From Gammaproteobacteria bacterium (GTDB taxonomy: Bacteria; Pseudomonadota; Gammaproteobacteria; JAABTG01): a stretch of 64,000 bases of DNA. The translations under genes were made by a program, and so were the position numbers. Below, one piece after another: positions 8,107 through 18,973 of this stretch. Location of the stretch: NCBI GenBank assembly GCA_034522055.1, contig JAXHLS010000002.1, forward strand, positions 310,001 through 374,000, in the 5' to 3' direction. Each line of letters starts with the position of its first letter. Within the stretch, counting starts at the first letter, position 1. Below the pieces are notes generated by a model. It had not been told where the DNA came from. It saw only the letters and a list, made by a program, of their open reading frames with translations, and searched no databases.

Positions 8107-9450
8107 ATGAGTGAACAACCCGCACGCACGGTGGCCATCGTGGGCGGTGGGTTTGCGGGCATCACCGTCGCCCGCCGACTCGAACGACAACTGCCCGACC
8201 ACTGGCGCATCCTGCTGCTCAGCCGCGAGAACTACATCACCTACAACCCCCTGCTCGCGGAGGTGGTGGGGGCCTCCATCCTGCCGGGCCACGTGGTGGC
8301 CCCCATCCGCCAGATGGTGCACCGCAGCAGCTTCCGCATGGTCAACGTCTCCCGGGTGGACCTGGAGCAACGACGGCTCATCATGGCCGAGCCCGACGCC
8401 GAACCCGTCCACTGGGACCGCCTGGTGCTGGCCTGCGGCGTGCGGGCCGACCTGGGCCGGGTGCCCGGCATGGCCGAGCACGCCGTCCCCCTCAAGCTGC
8501 TGGGGGACGCCCTGGCCCTGCGCAACCGCATCCTGGTGCAACTGGAGCGGGCCGCCCGCCAGCCCGACCCGGAGGTACGCCGGGCCCTCACCCGCTTCGT
8601 GGTAGTGGGGGGCGGCTTCAGCGGCGTGGAAGTGGCCGGTGAAATCCAGGACTTCCTCGCCGAGGCGGTGCGTTACTATCCCGAGGTGGATGCCGCGGAC
8701 TGCCGGGTGGCCGTCGTCCACAGCCGCGACCGGCTGCTGAACGAGATCTCCGAGGGTCTGGGACGCTATGCCGAGAAACGCATGCGCCGCAACGGCATCG
8801 ACATCCATCTCGGAGCACGGGTGGCGCAGGTGGACGGCCGCGGCGTGGAACTCAGCGGCGGCGGACGGGTGGAGGGTGCCACGGTGGTGGCCACCATCGG
8901 CACCGCCCCCATGGGGCTGATCGAAGGCGTGGCCCTGCCCAAGGAGAAGGGCCGCATCGTCACCGCCCCGGACCTGTCGGTGCAGGACCATCCGGACATC
9001 TGGGCCCTCGGGGACTGTGCATGGGTGATCAACCAGGCGGACGGCCAACCGTCGCCCCCCACCGCCCAGTTCGCGGTGCGCCAGGCGGCCCTGGTGGCCG
9101 ACAACCTGGTACGCCGGGAGGCGGGCCGCGACACCCGGCCCTTCCATTACCGCTCCCGCGGCCAGTTGGCCTCCATCGGCCACAACAAGGCGGTGGCCGA
9201 GATCTACGGCCTGCGCCTGTCGGGCTTTCCGGCATGGCTGTTGTGGAGGGGCTTCTACCTGCTGCAGATCCCCACCCTGCTGCGCAAGGTGCGGGTGTAC
9301 TTCGAGTGGAATTGGCAGATGCTGTTCCCGCCGGACATCGTCCACCTGCGTTTCACCCGCAGCGGCGACAACCGCTGGATCTTCGAGGCCGACGGCAAGC
9401 CGCCCCCAAACGCCGGGAAACCTGAGGGCTTTCGTAGCCACGGGCCATAA
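8107..9450 (+). CDS. ndh: Type II NADH dehydrogenase / NAD(P)/FAD-dependent oxidoreductase
   Basis: A 447-residue flavoprotein. The FAD-binding Rossmann motif GGGFAG lies at residues 13-18, the NADH-binding one (VVGGGFSGVEVAGEI) at about 166-180, and the second FAD motif (PDIWALGDCAW) near 300. The C-terminal hydrophobic region (AWLLWRGFYLLQIPTLLRK, about 380-400) fits monotopic attachment to the inner membrane. It transfers electrons from NADH to quinone without pumping, an alternative to the nuo complex further right. GGAG precedes the ATG at 8107. A sulfide:quinone reductase is less likely: the paired redox cysteines are not seen. Confidence 0.85.
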   Translation: MSEQPARTVAIVGGGFAGITVARRLERQLPDHWRILLLSRENYITYNPLLAEVVGASILPGHVVAPIRQMVHRSSFRMVNVSRVDLEQRRLIMAEPDAEPVHWDRLVLACGVRADLGRVPGMAEHAVPLKLLGDALALRNRILVQLERAARQPDPEVRRALTRFVVVGGGFSGVEVAGEIQDFLAEAVRYYPEVDAADCRVAVVHSRDRLLNEISEGLGRYAEKRMRRNGIDIHLGARVAQVDGRGVELSGGGRVEGATVVATIGTAPMGLIEGVALPKEKGRIVTAPDLSVQDHPDIWALGDCAWVINQADGQPSPPTAQFAVRQAALVADNLVRREAGRDTRPFHYRSRGQLASIGHNKAVAEIYGLRLSGFPAWLLWRGFYLLQIPTLLRKVRVYFEWNWQMLFPPDIVHLRFTRSGDNRWIFEADGKPPPNAGKPEGFRSHGP

Positions 9451-9508
9451 CGATGCCGCCACCGCCGTAGCGGCGGAACCGCTTCGCTCGTTCCTACACG
9501 CCCCGCTG

Positions 9509-9558
9509 CCTTTCCTCTTTTCGTGTATTTTCGCGTCTTTCGCGGTGATGCTTTTCGC
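9509..9558 (-). repeat. Dispersed intergenic repeat, copy 1
   Basis: Read on the minus strand this 50-base stretch contains ACCGCGAAAGACGCGAAA, identical over 18 bases to a second copy at 36137-36186, with further similarity on both sides (AAAAGC before; CGAAAA and a purine-rich AGAGGAAAGG-like end after). It sits between the converging ends of ndh and the GH100 gene. Confidence 0.8.
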
Positions 9559-9594
9559 TGTCAGGCCCCGGCCCATGCGGTACAGAAGGGGCCA

Positions 9595-10992
9595 TCAGGT
9601 GCTGCAACTCGCGGCATCCACGTGGTCACCGAGACGCAGCCAGGCGGCCCGCTCAGGGTGTTCCAGCAACTGCCGGGCCACCAGGTAGCCGGCGGCGGTC
9701 CAGGTCTGGCGGCGGCGCGCATAGCGGCCCACCAGACGGCCGGCACGGCCGTCGAAATACTCGGGCCAGTCCTCCCGGACCAGGCGCCGCTCCGCGTCGT
9801 GGAGGGCGGTCTCCAGCAGTTCCTGGTCACCCGCCTCGAGGGCCACGATGGCGAACAGCCACAACAGCATGGGCCAGTTGCCGCCGTTGTGATAGGACCA
9901 CGGCCGGTTCTTGGGGTCGCAGCCGGTAAGGATACGCCACTCCTGGCCGGCGAGGGCCGGGAAACAGAGCTTCAGGGGCATTTCCCCCAACAAGTCGTCC
10001 CGGTGCGCAGCGTATAAGGCCATGATGGCGGCGGTCTGCTCCGGGGTGGCGAGACCCGCGGCGCTGGCCAGCAGGTTGCCCTGGGCGAAGAAGCGGTAGT
10101 CGAGGCGGCCCGGCCCCACGTTGCCGGCAAAATAACCGCCCCCCTCCGGCAGCCAGTCCATCAGCCAGTCGGGGATCGCCTCCGGCTGGATGTTGAACTG
10201 GTTCGCCGCGGTGGGTCCGTACTCCTCCACGCCATAGCGGTACACCTGGTTGAGGCGCTCCAGATCCAACCAGTAATAGGTACGCAGGTGATAGGCGAGG
10301 TGCCCGAGGCGCTCCTCCACCGCGGCGACATACTCCGCGTTGGCCGGTTCATCTGCCACCAGCAGCCGGCGCGCGGCACACAGGGCGGCATAGAACTGGG
10401 CCTGGATATCGATGGGATAGCCGTAGACCCCCATGCGGCGGTCGATCATAAAGGACCCGTCGGGCACCAGCATGGTGGGGAACATGTCGAAGCGCGTGAC
10501 CAGGCTGAGATCGAGCACCAGGCGGATGGCTTCCTGGAACGGCGGGGTGCGCACCAGGGTGGTGTCGCCGGTGGCCCGCCCGTAGGCCTGGAGCGTAAGC
10601 AACCACCAGAAGCCGGAATCCACCGGCGCCACCCGGGCGATGGCGTGCTCGCCGAAATCGGCCGCCAGGCGCTGTCCCGCGTCAACGGTCTCGACCTTGA
10701 AGCTGGCGGGGATCAACCCCTGGCCGGGCTTGAAGCAGTCGAACTGGCGCTCGCTGCTCTGGAGTTCCACCGCGAGTTCCAGGAAATTGCGCACGATGTC
10801 GTCCCGTCCCTCCAGCAGGAGGGCGAAGGCGGACACCGCGAAGTCGCGGGTGAAGACCTGGTCGTAGTTCAGGGCCTCGAGGCCGGGATCCAGGGCCGCC
10901 ACCGTGCCCACGGGACGGCCCATGTAGGAGACCACAGCCTCTTCCAGGAGGGCTCTGGCCTTGGTGATGGCGGTCTTCGTATGCTCGGTCAT
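9595..10992 (-). CDS. Neutral/alkaline invertase, glycoside hydrolase family 100
   Basis: A 465-residue GH100 enzyme expected to hydrolyse sucrose to glucose and fructose in the cytoplasm. Recognisable family stretches are NYDQVFTRDFAVSAFALLL (residues about 42-60), GQGLIPASFKVE (about 89-100), ADFGEHAIARVAPVDSGFWW (about 110-130) and PWSYHNGGNWPMLLW near 385. The Asp in VFTRDF and the Glu in FGEHA are the likely catalytic pair by family analogy. Length is usual for bacterial members, which lack the plant transit region. It stands alone; the sugar-binding lipoprotein at the left edge and glycogen phosphorylase further right are the other carbohydrate genes. Confidence 0.88.
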   Translation of the reverse strand: MTEHTKTAITKARALLEEAVVSYMGRPVGTVAALDPGLEALNYDQVFTRDFAVSAFALLLEGRDDIVRNFLELAVELQSSERQFDCFKPGQGLIPASFKVETVDAGQRLAADFGEHAIARVAPVDSGFWWLLTLQAYGRATGDTTLVRTPPFQEAIRLVLDLSLVTRFDMFPTMLVPDGSFMIDRRMGVYGYPIDIQAQFYAALCAARRLLVADEPANAEYVAAVEERLGHLAYHLRTYYWLDLERLNQVYRYGVEEYGPTAANQFNIQPEAIPDWLMDWLPEGGGYFAGNVGPGRLDYRFFAQGNLLASAAGLATPEQTAAIMALYAAHRDDLLGEMPLKLCFPALAGQEWRILTGCDPKNRPWSYHNGGNWPMLLWLFAIVALEAGDQELLETALHDAERRLVREDWPEYFDGRAGRLVGRYARRRQTWTAAGYLVARQLLEHPERAAWLRLGDHVDAASCST

Positions 10993-11106
10993 GGATGCCG
11001 CAAGATCCCGCTACGGTTGGGGTGGGCTCAGCAGAACGGACCAGACGGGAAGGGTAATGATTACGAGAGGGCGGGGAACGACGCGGCCGACCGGGGATGT
11101 GGAAAG

Positions 11107-11126
11107 CCCCCGGCCCATGGCCGGGG
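11107..11126 (-). terminator. Candidate hairpin terminator after the RRM gene
   Basis: The palindrome CCCCGGCCATGGGCCGGGG (minus reading) could form an 8-bp GC stem just beyond the RRM stop, followed by GCTTTCC, a weak T-rich tail. Confidence 0.4.
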
Positions 11127-11141
11127 ACGTCAGGGGCGTCC

Positions 11142-11417
11142 TCAGTAGCGGCGGCCGCCGCCCGAGGGCTTGTTGCTGCGGGCCTGGGCCTGGTTCACCT
11201 TGACGGCGCGGCCGGCCAGGGCGCTGCCATTCAGGGTCTTGATGGCCACGTCGGCCTCGCGATTATTGGGCATCTCCACGAAGGCGAAGCCCTTGGACTG
11301 GCCCGAGAACTTGTCGGTGATGAGCTTGACGCTGGCCACCTCACCGAATTCAGTGAAGGTCTGCATGAGTTGCTCTTCGGTGACGCCGTAGGCCAGATTG
11401 CCGACATATAGATTCAT
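11142..11417 (-). CDS. Single-RRM RNA-binding protein
   Basis: A 91-residue protein that is essentially one RNA recognition motif. RNP2 is NLYVGNLAY at residues 2-10 and RNP1 is KGFAFVEM at about 43-50; a short Gly/Arg tail (SGGGRRY) follows. Such proteins are common in cyanobacteria and gammaproteobacteria and are often cold-induced RNA chaperones. The start at 11417 is fixed by the RNP2 position and by GAGGAAAC just upstream. It lies 37 bases after an RhlE-type helicase on the same strand, so RNA remodelling by the pair is a reasonable inference. Confidence 0.92.
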   Translation of the reverse strand: MNLYVGNLAYGVTEEQLMQTFTEFGEVASVKLITDKFSGQSKGFAFVEMPNNREADVAIKTLNGSALAGRAVKVNQAQARSNKPSGGGRRY

Positions 11418-11454
11418 ATTATTGTTTCCTCGCTTCGAGTTGAGGGTTGGGGGT

Positions 11455-12726
11455 TCAGGTACGCTGGTGCTGGCGCGGGCCGGACCGGCCTTTGCCGGCG
11501 CCGGCGCGGTGGGCCGGCGGGCGGTTGCTGCGCCCGCCCGGCTGGGAACGACCACCACCACCACGTCCCGGTGCCTTGAGCAACGGCTCCTCACGGCCGG
11601 AGGGCTCGAAGCCCGGAATCACCTCGGACGGTAGCTGGCGTTTCAGCAGGCGCTCGATGTCCGCCAGCAGCTTGCGCTCCTCCGAGGCCACCAGGGACAA
11701 GGCCACACCCTCCTCGCCCGCGCGACCGGTACGCCCGATGCGATGCACGTAGTCCTCGGGCACGTTGGGCAGTTCGAAGTTCACCACGTGGGGCAGGCGG
11801 CTGATGTCCAGGCCGCGGGCCGCGATATCCGTGGCTACCAGGGCGCGGATACGGCCCTCCTTGAAGTCGGACAGGGCGCGGGTACGGGCGCTCTGGCTCT
11901 TGTTGCCATGGATGGCGCTGGACTTGATGCCGTCCTGGCCGAGCTGCTCCGCCAGGCGGTTGGCGCCATGCTTGGTGCGGGTGAACACCAGCACCTGGCG
12001 CCAGTCACCGCTGCCGATGAGATGGGACAGCAGCTCGCGCTTGCGCTCCTTGTCCACCTTGTGGACGCGCTGGGACACGAGCTCGGCGGCCTGGCTCTGG
12101 CGCGCCACCTCCACCAGGGCCGGCTGATGAAGCAGGCCGTCGGCCAGCTTCTTGATCTCGTCCGAATAGGTGGCGGAGAACATGAGGTTCTGGCGCTTCT
12201 TGGGCATCACCGCCAACACCTTGCGGATGTCGTGGATGAAGCCCATGTCGAGCATGCGGTCGGCCTCGTCCAGCACCAGGATCTCCACGTGGGAGAGGTT
12301 CAGGGTACGCTGGCCCAGATGGTCCAGCAGCCGCCCGGGGGTGGCCACCAGCACATCCACGCCGGCCCGCAGGCGCTGGGCCTGGGGGTTGAAGCCCACG
12401 CCGCCGTACACCACCGCATGGCGCAGGGACAGATGCCGGCCGTAGGCCCCCACGCTCTCCCCCACCTGGGCCGCGAGTTCGCGGGTGGGCGTGAGGATGA
12501 GGGCCCGCGGGTGCCGGCCCTGAGGGTTGCCGGCACTCAGCAATTGGAGCAATGGCAGGGTGAAGGCGGCGGTCTTGCCGGTGCCGGTCTGGGCACCCGC
12601 GAGGACGTCGCGGCCTTCGAGAATGAGGGGGATGGTCTTCGCTTGGATGGGCGTCGTCTTGGCGTATCCACGCGCACTGACGGCGCGCACCAGTTCGGCT
12701 CTGAGGCCGAGTCGTTCGAAAGGCAT
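11455..12726 (-). CDS. rhlE: DEAD-box ATP-dependent RNA helicase RhlE-like
   Basis: A 423-residue DEAD-box helicase. In order: Q-motif with [13 protein letters not shown] (about 25-37), motif I AQTGTGKT (about 44-51), PTRELAAQ, motif II DEAD (about 149-152), motif III SAT (about 181-183) and motif [12 protein letters not shown] (about 320-329). The basic, Gly/Arg-rich tail ([18 protein letters not shown]) binds RNA non-specifically. The start MPFERLGL at 12726, with AGGA upstream, matches RhlE proteins; ten upstream codons in frame are ignored. Role: RNA unwinding in ribosome assembly or decay, and probably cold adaptation given the RRM neighbour. Confidence 0.93.
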   Translation of the reverse strand: MPFERLGLRAELVRAVSARGYAKTTPIQAKTIPLILEGRDVLAGAQTGTGKTAAFTLPLLQLLSAGNPQGRHPRALILTPTRELAAQVGESVGAYGRHLSLRHAVVYGGVGFNPQAQRLRAGVDVLVATPGRLLDHLGQRTLNLSHVEILVLDEADRMLDMGFIHDIRKVLAVMPKKRQNLMFSATYSDEIKKLADGLLHQPALVEVARQSQAAELVSQRVHKVDKERKRELLSHLIGSGDWRQVLVFTRTKHGANRLAEQLGQDGIKSSAIHGNKSQSARTRALSDFKEGRIRALVATDIAARGLDISRLPHVVNFELPNVPEDYVHRIGRTGRAGEEGVALSLVASEERKLLADIERLLKRQLPSEVIPGFEPSGREEPLLKAPGRGGGGRSQPGGRSNRPPAHRAGAGKGRSGPRQHQRT

Positions 12727-13179
12727 GTAGTGTTCCTGAAAGACCAGGCCGATCACGCGGGGGCGACCGGGCCGGTGGGCGCGGAGCGTTTGACTGGAAA
12801 TCGAGGTAAGCCGGAGAAGCTAAGAGGACAACCGCGAGTCACCCAGCGCCAGATCCGCTTCGCGCTGAGTGGCGCGCACTATACGCCATAGTCGGCCTCA
12901 TTGCACGGACCGCGGGCGCCAATCTATTCCTGGTCTAATCCAGGTTTAATCGAAAGACGGCAATTCTTAAGTATTTATTAAGTTGTTGTTTTGGTTTCAT
13001 TAAGGGTCTTGCATCTTAGGCCTTAAAGCGGTCATCATCCGCGGCCATGACGGTAGGTGGCCTTCCGCCATCACGCCCAACGGACTTCGACAACGAGACG
13101 ATAAGGACCCAGGGACCGAACAGTCGATCATGCACGTCAGCCCCATCTCCAATCAGTGCTTCACGCGAGGCCCGGCATC
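12727..13179. other. Divergent promoter region between rhlE and nuoA
   Basis: About 450 bases with no credible gene. The right part (12940-13025) is unusually AT-rich for this window (AGTATTTATTAAGTTG and TTTGGTTTCATTAAGG) and is the likely promoter area of the nuo operon. No sigma-54 GG-N10-GC box or clear terminator was found. Confidence 0.6.
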
Positions 13180-13545
13180 ATGAATGCCTATGGGGCCTTC
13201 CTGCTTTATCTCCTGGCGATCCTCGGCGCCGTCGCAGTGATGCTGATCTTGAACCGCTTCCTGGGGCCGAAACCCGCCACCAGCGCGGTGAAGCAGGAGC
13301 CCTTCGAATGCGGCGCCACCCCCGTGGACCTGCAAAACGTGCGACCGATACCGGTGAAGTACTACGGCGTGGCGGTGGTGTTCATCCTCTTCGATCTGGA
13401 GACGGTGTTCCTGGTGCTGTGGGCCCTGGGGGCGCAGCCCCTCGATGCCACACTCGTGGTGGTGTTCGGGCTGTTCATGACCCTGCTGGTACTGATCATG
13501 CTGTATGTGTGGAAGAGCGGCCTGCTCGAAGACGTGAGAACCTGA
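13180..13545 (+). CDS. nuoA: NADH-quinone oxidoreductase subunit A
   Basis: A 121-residue membrane subunit with three hydrophobic helices (about 6-27, 62-85 and 90-110). The family motifs KQEPFECGATP (about 38-48) and FILFDLETVFL (about 69-79) are present. The ATG at 13180 (MNAYGAF) is preferred over the in-frame GTG at 13156. It is the first gene of the complete nuoA-N operon; its stop at 13543-13545 is followed at once by nuoB. Confidence 0.95.
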   Translation: MNAYGAFLLYLLAILGAVAVMLILNRFLGPKPATSAVKQEPFECGATPVDLQNVRPIPVKYYGVAVVFILFDLETVFLVLWALGAQPLDATLVVVFGLFMTLLVLIMLYVWKSGLLEDVRT

Positions 13546-14043
13546 ATGGTGGAAATGGAGCACAAGCCCATGGGCGCCATGGAATATATCACTACCCGCA
13601 AGGACGAGCTGGTGGGGTGGGCGCGTAAGTTCTCCATCTACCCCTACCCCTTCGTGACCGCCTGCTGTGCCATGGAGTTCATGTCGGTCAGTTCCACCCT
13701 CTATGACACCGACCGCTTCGGCGCCGCCCTGCCCCGCTTCACGCCGCGCCAGGCCGACCTGCTGATGGTGGTGGGCACCGTGACCCACAAGCAGGCCCCC
13801 ATCCTCAAGAAGGTCTACGAGCAGATGTGCGAGCCCAAGTGGGTGATGGCCTTCGGCGTGTGCGCCACCAGCGGCGGCTTCTACCAGAACTACGCGGCCC
13901 TGGACGGCATCGACCGCATCATCCCGGTGGATGTCTATATCCCGGGCTGCCCGCCGCGCCCGGAGACGGTCATCGACGGCATCATGCAGCTCCAGGACAA
14001 GATCGCCCGTTCACCGCACCCTATCGTCAACGAACGCTTCTGA
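13546..14043 (+). CDS. nuoB: NADH-quinone oxidoreductase subunit B
   Basis: A 165-residue peripheral-arm subunit holding the N2 [4Fe-4S] cluster. All four ligands are seen: the adjacent C40-C41 in TACCAMEF, C106 in FGVCATSGG and C135 in IPGCPPRPE. An ATG at 13555 (MEHKPMG) or further in (MEYITTRKD) are alternative starts. The TGA overlaps the nuoC ATG by one base (TGATG). Confidence 0.94.
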   Translation: MVEMEHKPMGAMEYITTRKDELVGWARKFSIYPYPFVTACCAMEFMSVSSTLYDTDRFGAALPRFTPRQADLLMVVGTVTHKQAPILKKVYEQMCEPKWVMAFGVCATSGGFYQNYAALDGIDRIIPVDVYIPGCPPRPETVIDGIMQLQDKIARSPHPIVNERF

Positions 14044-14522
14044 TGACCATGGAACCGACCCCGCTCACCGTCCTACGCGAACGGCTGGCCACCGACGGCC
14101 TCGAGGCCAGCGAAAGCCTAGGCCTGCTGGTGATGGAGTTGCCGGCGACGGACCTGCTGGCCACTGCCAAACGCCTGAAGTCGGCCCACGGTTTCGATAT
14201 CCTGCTCGACGTGACCGCGGTGGACTGGCCGGGGCGCGAGCCTCGCTTCGACGTGGTGTACCACTTCTACTCCAGCCGCGAGCACCTGCGGGTGCGGGTG
14301 AAGACCGCCGTCCCCGAAGGCGACCCCACGGTGGATTCCCTTACTCCTCTCTACGGTGCCGCCCATTTCATGGAGCGCGAGTGCCACGACATGTTCGGCA
14401 TCGGCTTTCGCGACAACCCGGACCTGCGCCCTATCCTGCTCTACGAAGGCTTCGAGGGTCACCCCCTGCGTAAGGACTACGCCAAGGACCACGCCCAACC
14501 CCTGGTGCGCTATCGCCAATGA
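14043..14522 (+). CDS. nuoC: NADH-quinone oxidoreductase subunit C
   Basis: A 159-residue 30-kDa-type subunit of the peripheral arm. It has the YHFYSSREHLRVRVK strand region and the signature ERECHDMFGIGFRDNPDLRPILLYEGFEGHPLRKDY (residues about 115-150) that docks on NuoD. NuoC and NuoD are separate here, unlike the fused NuoCD of E. coli. The stop overlaps the nuoD start (ATGA). Confidence 0.95.
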   Translation: MTMEPTPLTVLRERLATDGLEASESLGLLVMELPATDLLATAKRLKSAHGFDILLDVTAVDWPGREPRFDVVYHFYSSREHLRVRVKTAVPEGDPTVDSLTPLYGAAHFMERECHDMFGIGFRDNPDLRPILLYEGFEGHPLRKDYAKDHAQPLVRYRQ

Positions 14523-15748
14523 CCATGCTGCCTGAGGACAACACCCTGCAGAACCCCGTACGGGCGGCCTTCACGCCCGACGAGGTGGGCGGCATGGTGG
14601 TCAACATCGGCCCCTCCCATCCGGCCACCCACGGCACCCTGCAGATCATCGCCGCCCTGGACGGAGAGCGGGTGACCCGCGCCGATGTTCACTGCGGATA
14701 CCTGCACCGAGGCTTCGAGAAGGAGTGCGAGGACCACACCTGGAACAACCTCATCCCCTACGTGGACCGCCTCAACTATTGCTCCGGGCTCCTCAACGAC
14801 TTCGCCTACTGCGACGCCGTGGAGACCCTCATGGAGGTGGAGATCACGCCGCGCTGCCGGGTGCTGCGCACCCTGCTGGCCGAGTACTCCCGCATCGCCG
14901 ACCACATGACCTGCATCGCCGCGTCGTTGATGGAGATCGGGGCCATGACCGCCTTCCTGTATCTGATGACCATCCGCGACTACATCTATGAGCACCTCGC
15001 GGATGTCACGGGGGCGCGGGTCACCTACACCTACGGGCGCATCGGCGGCCTGGCCCGGGACCTGCCGGAGGGTTGGCTCGCGCGCCTCGAAGAGATCCTG
15101 GTGCAGTACGACGATTTCATCGGCCGGGTGCACGCCCTCATGGACCGCAACCGCATCTTCATCGATCGCACCCGCGATGTCGGCGTTCTCACCACCGAAG
15201 AGGCCCTGAACTGGGGCTTCACCGGCCCTATGCTGCGCTCCACCGGGGTGCCCCGGGACCTGCGCCGCGATACCCCTTACCTGGCCTATGAAGACCTGGA
15301 CTTCGAGGTGCCGGTGGGCATCAAGGGCGACAACTACGACCGCTACTACGTGCGCATGCGGGAGATGGACGAGTCGGTGTACATGATCCGCCAGCTGGTG
15401 GAGATGCTGGAGCCCGGCCCCATCAACGTGGACGACCGTCGCTGCACGCTGCCCGAGAAGCATCTCGTCTATTCGGAGATCGAGTCCCTCATCAATCATT
15501 TTAAGCTCATCATGGAGGGCCCCCAAGTGCCAGCCGGCGATGTCTACCGCGCCCACGAGGCGGCCAACGGCGAACTCGGCTTCTACCTCGTGAGCACCGG
15601 CGGCGGAAATCCCTACCGCATGCACGTGCGCGCCCCCAGCTTCATCCACATGGGCGGGCTCCATCGCCTGCTGGAGGGCTACCAGCTGGCGGACATCGTC
15701 GCCACCTTCGGCTCCGTGAACATGATCGGCGGCGAGTGCGACCGATGA
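14519..15748 (+). CDS. nuoD: NADH-quinone oxidoreductase subunit D
   Basis: A 409-residue 49-kDa-type subunit forming the quinone-binding cavity with NuoB. Visible: NIGPSHPATHGTLQ (about 29-42, the His and Thr loop at the quinone site), YLHRGFEKECED, the YVDRLNY segment, and the C-terminal LASTFGSVNMIGGECDR-like end, here DIVATFGSVNMIGGECDR. Standard length. Translationally coupled to nuoC and nuoE through ATGA overlaps. Confidence 0.96.
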   Translation: MTMLPEDNTLQNPVRAAFTPDEVGGMVVNIGPSHPATHGTLQIIAALDGERVTRADVHCGYLHRGFEKECEDHTWNNLIPYVDRLNYCSGLLNDFAYCDAVETLMEVEITPRCRVLRTLLAEYSRIADHMTCIAASLMEIGAMTAFLYLMTIRDYIYEHLADVTGARVTYTYGRIGGLARDLPEGWLARLEEILVQYDDFIGRVHALMDRNRIFIDRTRDVGVLTTEEALNWGFTGPMLRSTGVPRDLRRDTPYLAYEDLDFEVPVGIKGDNYDRYYVRMREMDESVYMIRQLVEMLEPGPINVDDRRCTLPEKHLVYSEIESLINHFKLIMEGPQVPAGDVYRAHEAANGELGFYLVSTGGGNPYRMHVRAPSFIHMGGLHRLLEGYQLADIVATFGSVNMIGGECDR

Positions 15749-16241
15749 AACACCTCATCCCCGAACTGGAGGCCCTGAAGCGCCGCCTGCCCCCGGACCA
15801 GGACGGCGTCCTGGTACTGCCCGCCCTGCGGCGCATCCAGGAGGATAGGGGCTACATCGCCGACGAGGACATCGACGGCCTGGTGGAGTGGCTCGGCATT
15901 CCGCGCATCCGGGTGGAAGAGATCCTGTCCTTTTATCACATGCTGCGCCGTGCCCCCATCGGCCACTGGCACCTCCAGGTCTGTCGCAATGTCTCCTGTT
16001 CCATGCTGGGCGCCGAACGCCTCATCGCCCACCTCGAGCAACGCCTGGGGATCGCCGTGGGCGAGACTACCCCGGACGGGCGTTTCACCCTCTCTACGGT
16101 GGAGTGCCTGGGGGCCTGCGGCGGCGCACCGGTGGTGCGGGTGAACGAGGCCTACCATGATGCCGTGAACACCGAGAACGTCGATGCCCTCTTGGACGAA
16201 CTGGCGGCGGCACCGCCCGCAGAAACGACGGGGGGCCGGGT

Positions 16242-16245
<4 letters not shown>
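15745..16245 (+). CDS. nuoE: NADH-quinone oxidoreductase subunit E
   Basis: A 166-residue 24-kDa-type subunit with a thioredoxin-like [2Fe-2S] domain (cluster N1a). Ligands: VCRNVSCSMLGA (two Cys) and VECLGACGGAPVV (two Cys, near residues 115-120). The N-terminal helical part includes EEILSFYHMLRRAP. The ATG at 15745 overlaps the nuoD stop (ATGA), which favours it over the in-frame GTG at 15736. Sits in the NADH-binding module with NuoF and NuoG. Confidence 0.95.
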
Positions 16246-17545
<1,300 letters not shown>

Positions 17546-17561
<16 letters not shown>

Positions 17562-18973
17562 TCGACGGCCGCGAACTGGAGGCGGAGGGTGGCCAGACCG
17601 TGATGCAGGTGGCGCTGGCCCATGACATCCCCATCCCCGCCTTCTGCTGGCATCCGGCCTTGTCCATCGCCGGCAACTGCCGCGTGTGTATGGTGGAGGT
17701 GGAAGGCCGCGGGCTGGCCCTCGCCTGCAATCTGCCGATATATGACGGCCTCAAGGTGCACACGGACACCGAAGCGGTGCGCAACCAGCGCAAGCTGACC
17801 CTGCAGTTCCTGACCCTGAATCATCCCGTGGACTGTGGCATCTGCGACAAGGCCGGCGAGTGCCTGCTGCAGGATTATCACTATGCCCATAACGGCAGCC
17901 CATCCACCTCCATCGATCCCAAGGTCCACGCCACCAAGCACTACTCCCTGGGCAGCCGCATCGTGCTGGACAACGAGCGCTGCATCCTGTGCTCGCGCTG
18001 CGTGCGCTTCACCCGCGAGGTGTCGGGCTCCAACGTCCTGGGCATCAAGCACCGCGGCGACACCTCCCTGGTACGTCCCGCCGAGGGACGCAGCCTGGAC
18101 GACGACCCCTACTCGGACAACGTCATCGATATCTGCCCGGTGGGGGCGCTGCTGTCGCGCGCCTTCCTGCACCAATCGCGGGTGTGGTACCTCACCACCA
18201 CGCCCTCGGTGTGCCCGGGCTGCGCCCGTGGCTGCACCATCGACGTGTGGCACCGCAAACCCGAATGGCGCCTGCAGGCGGTGGCCACCCACCGCAACCA
18301 CACCATCGCCCGGGTCACCCCCCACGAGAACCCCGCGGTGAACGGCCCGTGGATTTGTAACAAGGGCCGCGACCTCGCGGCCCTGGTGGAGCGGCCGCGG
18401 GCCCTGGAGCCCATGGTGAAGGGCGAAGTGGTGGCCATGGACCAGGCGCTGGAGGCCGCCCGGCAGGCCATCGCCGGCGCCCAACGGCCTCTGGCCCTGG
18501 TATCCAGCTGGGGCTCCAACGAGGAACTCGATGCCTTCAAGGAACACCTGGCGCCGCGCTTTAGCTGCGCGGTGAAGGAGGACCATCGGCAGCAGCCCAA
18601 CGAGCCGGGGGACGACCACCTGCTGCTGCGGGCCGACAAGAACCCCAACACCACCCGCGCCCGGGCACTGTTCGGGGAAACGCCGGCGGCCGTCCCGGAG
18701 GGCACGGACCTGGTGCTGGTATGGGGCGAAGGCTTCGATTTCGACACGATCCCAGACGGTGTCGCCACCATCGTCCTGGGGGCCTTCGATGCGCCGGAGA
18801 ATGGGTTGGCGGCGGTATTCGTCCCCCTGAGCATCCACACCGAGCGCGCCGGGCACTTCACCAACTTCGAGGGCGTGGTGAGCGCCTTCGCACCCTGTTT
18901 CCCGCCTCCGGCCACGGTGGCCGATGCCGAGACCGTGTTTCCACAGCTGGCACCGCAGGGGGCCACGTCATGA
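17546..18973 (+). CDS. nuoG: NADH-quinone oxidoreductase subunit G, short form
   Basis: A 475-residue NuoG. All iron-sulfur motifs are in the N-terminal half: the [2Fe-2S] set (CWHPALSIAGNCRVC...C, about 34-61), HPVDCGICDKAGEC (His plus three Cys, N5), CILCSRCVRF with a later CPVGAL (N4-type), and SVCPGCARGC with a distant WICNKGR (the extra N7-type cluster found in E. coli and Thermus). After residue about 290 only some 180 residues of the molybdopterin-oxidoreductase-like domain remain, so the protein is much shorter than E. coli NuoG (about 900). Reading frame and overlaps with nuoF and nuoH are intact, so this is a natural short version rather than a frameshift. Confidence 0.93.
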
